NCBI RefSeq assembly: GCF_028201475.1
Contig: NZ_CP116384.1
Span: 1,116,001 to 1,180,000, forward strand
Source of the DNA: Vibrio sp. SCSIO 43137
GTDB taxonomy: Bacteria; Pseudomonadota; Gammaproteobacteria; Enterobacterales; Vibrionaceae
Length of the DNA: 64,000 nucleotides
Direction of reading: 5' to 3'
The notes below the pieces were generated by a model. That model did no database searches. It was not told where the DNA came from and saw nothing but the letters and a program-made list of their open reading frames with translations. The position numbers and the translations under genes are program-made. Numbering within the stretch: position 1 is the stretch's first letter; each line of letters opens with the position of its first letter. Positions 63,475-64,000 of this stretch are shown here, in pieces.

Positions 63475-64000
63475 TTACCAGTAACGGTTAATCTGAGCGC
63501 GCAGTGCTTCAGCAGTCTCTTTACCTTTCTCACCAGCTAATGCACGGCCGGCAATAAAGGTTTTCGCCTTGATACCTTCGAACAGATATAGATCTTCAGG
63601 AACGATACCGCCGGTGATAGAAAGCTCGATACCAAGGTCGGACAGGGCACGCATCTTCTCAAGGTCAGCCTCAGTCCAGCCCACACCAGCCAGTTCAGCA
63701 TCACGGGAACGGTGGTAAATAGCCTGTTTAATACCCAGACCAACCCACGCTTTAGCGTCTTCCATTGTCCAGTTACCGTAGATTTCTATCTGAATTTCAC
63801 CGTTAAACTCGTCAGCCACCTTCTTACACGCTTCAATAGTGGCAATATGAGCAGCAGCAGAGACGGTAATCCAGTCAGCACCAGCTTCAAACGCCATACG
63901 GGCTAGAATGGCACCGCCGTCAGTGGTTTTCATATCACACACCAGAATATGATCCGGGTGGTTTTTGCGTAGCGTTTTTACGGAGTTCATCCCTTCGGCA
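63475..64000 (-). CDS. ulaD: 3-keto-L-gulonate-6-phosphate decarboxylase, 5' end outside window
   Basis: The visible 174 codons are the C-terminal part of UlaD/SgaH, a Mg-dependent TIM-barrel decarboxylase of the orotidine decarboxylase suprafamily that makes L-xylulose 5-phosphate. HILVCDMKTTDGG carries the Asp metal/catalytic motif and IYHRSRDAE the substrate-binding segment. The frame runs on past the ATG at 63990 (preceded by AEG, as in E. coli), so the true start lies beyond the window. It shares the operon with ulaE. Confidence 0.93.
   Translation of the reverse strand, partial: AEGMNSVKTLRKNHPDHILVCDMKTTDGGAILARMAFEAGADWITVSAAAHIATIEACKKVADEFNGEIQIEIYGNWTMEDAKAWVGLGIKQAIYHRSRDAELAGVGWTEADLEKMRALSDLGIELSITGGIVPEDLYLFEGIKAKTFIAGRALAGEKGKETAEALRAQINRYW

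Overview
This 64 kb window looks like part of a Vibrio-type gammaproteobacterial chromosome, possibly the second one. The gene repertoire fits: ViaA/RavA, a SorC-type regulator beside tal and tkt, folE-moeA-moeB, ulaD/ulaE, a Cti fatty-acid isomerase, a globin-coupled diguanylate cyclase and many stress and respiratory genes. No rRNA, tRNA, CRISPR array or intact insertion sequence was seen. Genus assignment is inference from protein recognition only.

Layout. 1-9.8 kb: a truncated diguanylate cyclase, a DUF805 protein, a phosphohexomutase behind a Fur-box-like site, a fatty acid desaturase behind a double FabR/DesT-like operator, a nonsense-broken SDR gene, cytochrome b561, a NapH-like polyferredoxin and a DUF1059 protein. 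7.8-10.8 kb: an unusual STAND-ATPase/winged-helix regulator facing a lipoprotein and a truncated hemoglobin. 11-13.8 kb: a flavin reductase, MFS efflux pump and arylamine N-acetyltransferase behind a textbook SoxR/MerR-type promoter (19 bp spacer). 13.8-17.3 kb: an orphan BrnA-like antitoxin, benE facing an XRE-cupin regulator with two palindromic operators, then an AT-rich islet of small membrane proteins. 17.3-22.3 kb: viaA-ravA, Nudix, ltaE. 22.4-28.5 kb: a tripartite RND pump with two adaptor lipoproteins and a divergent TetR regulator. 28.6-37.6 kb: RhlE-like helicase, acpH, a 40-residue ORF, a chemoreceptor, yqhD with its divergent AraC regulator, and cti.

38-44.8 kb is a molybdenum-enzyme block: a pentaheme TorC-type cytochrome, a Tat-exported TMAO reductase, folE, moeA and moeB. 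45-54.7 kb: SorC regulator, tal, tkt, a globin-coupled GGDEF protein, a HAD phosphatase, an SH3b membrane protein, a solute-binding protein and a cupredoxin. Two copies of a ~160 bp palindromic, MITE-like element sit in the moeA-moeB and tal-tkt gaps.

54.7-60.2 kb is the most striking region: a tight four-gene operon (two di-heme peroxidases, a Tat-exported Rieske protein and an arsenite-oxidase-family molybdopterin subunit). This gene set matches dissimilatory iodate reductase (idrA, idrB and two peroxidases) rather than arsenite oxidase. It is flanked by a pseudoazurin-like cupredoxin and a HEAT-repeat protein. The window ends with two identical 80 bp hairpin repeats and the ulaE and ulaD genes of L-ascorbate catabolism, the latter cut by the window edge.
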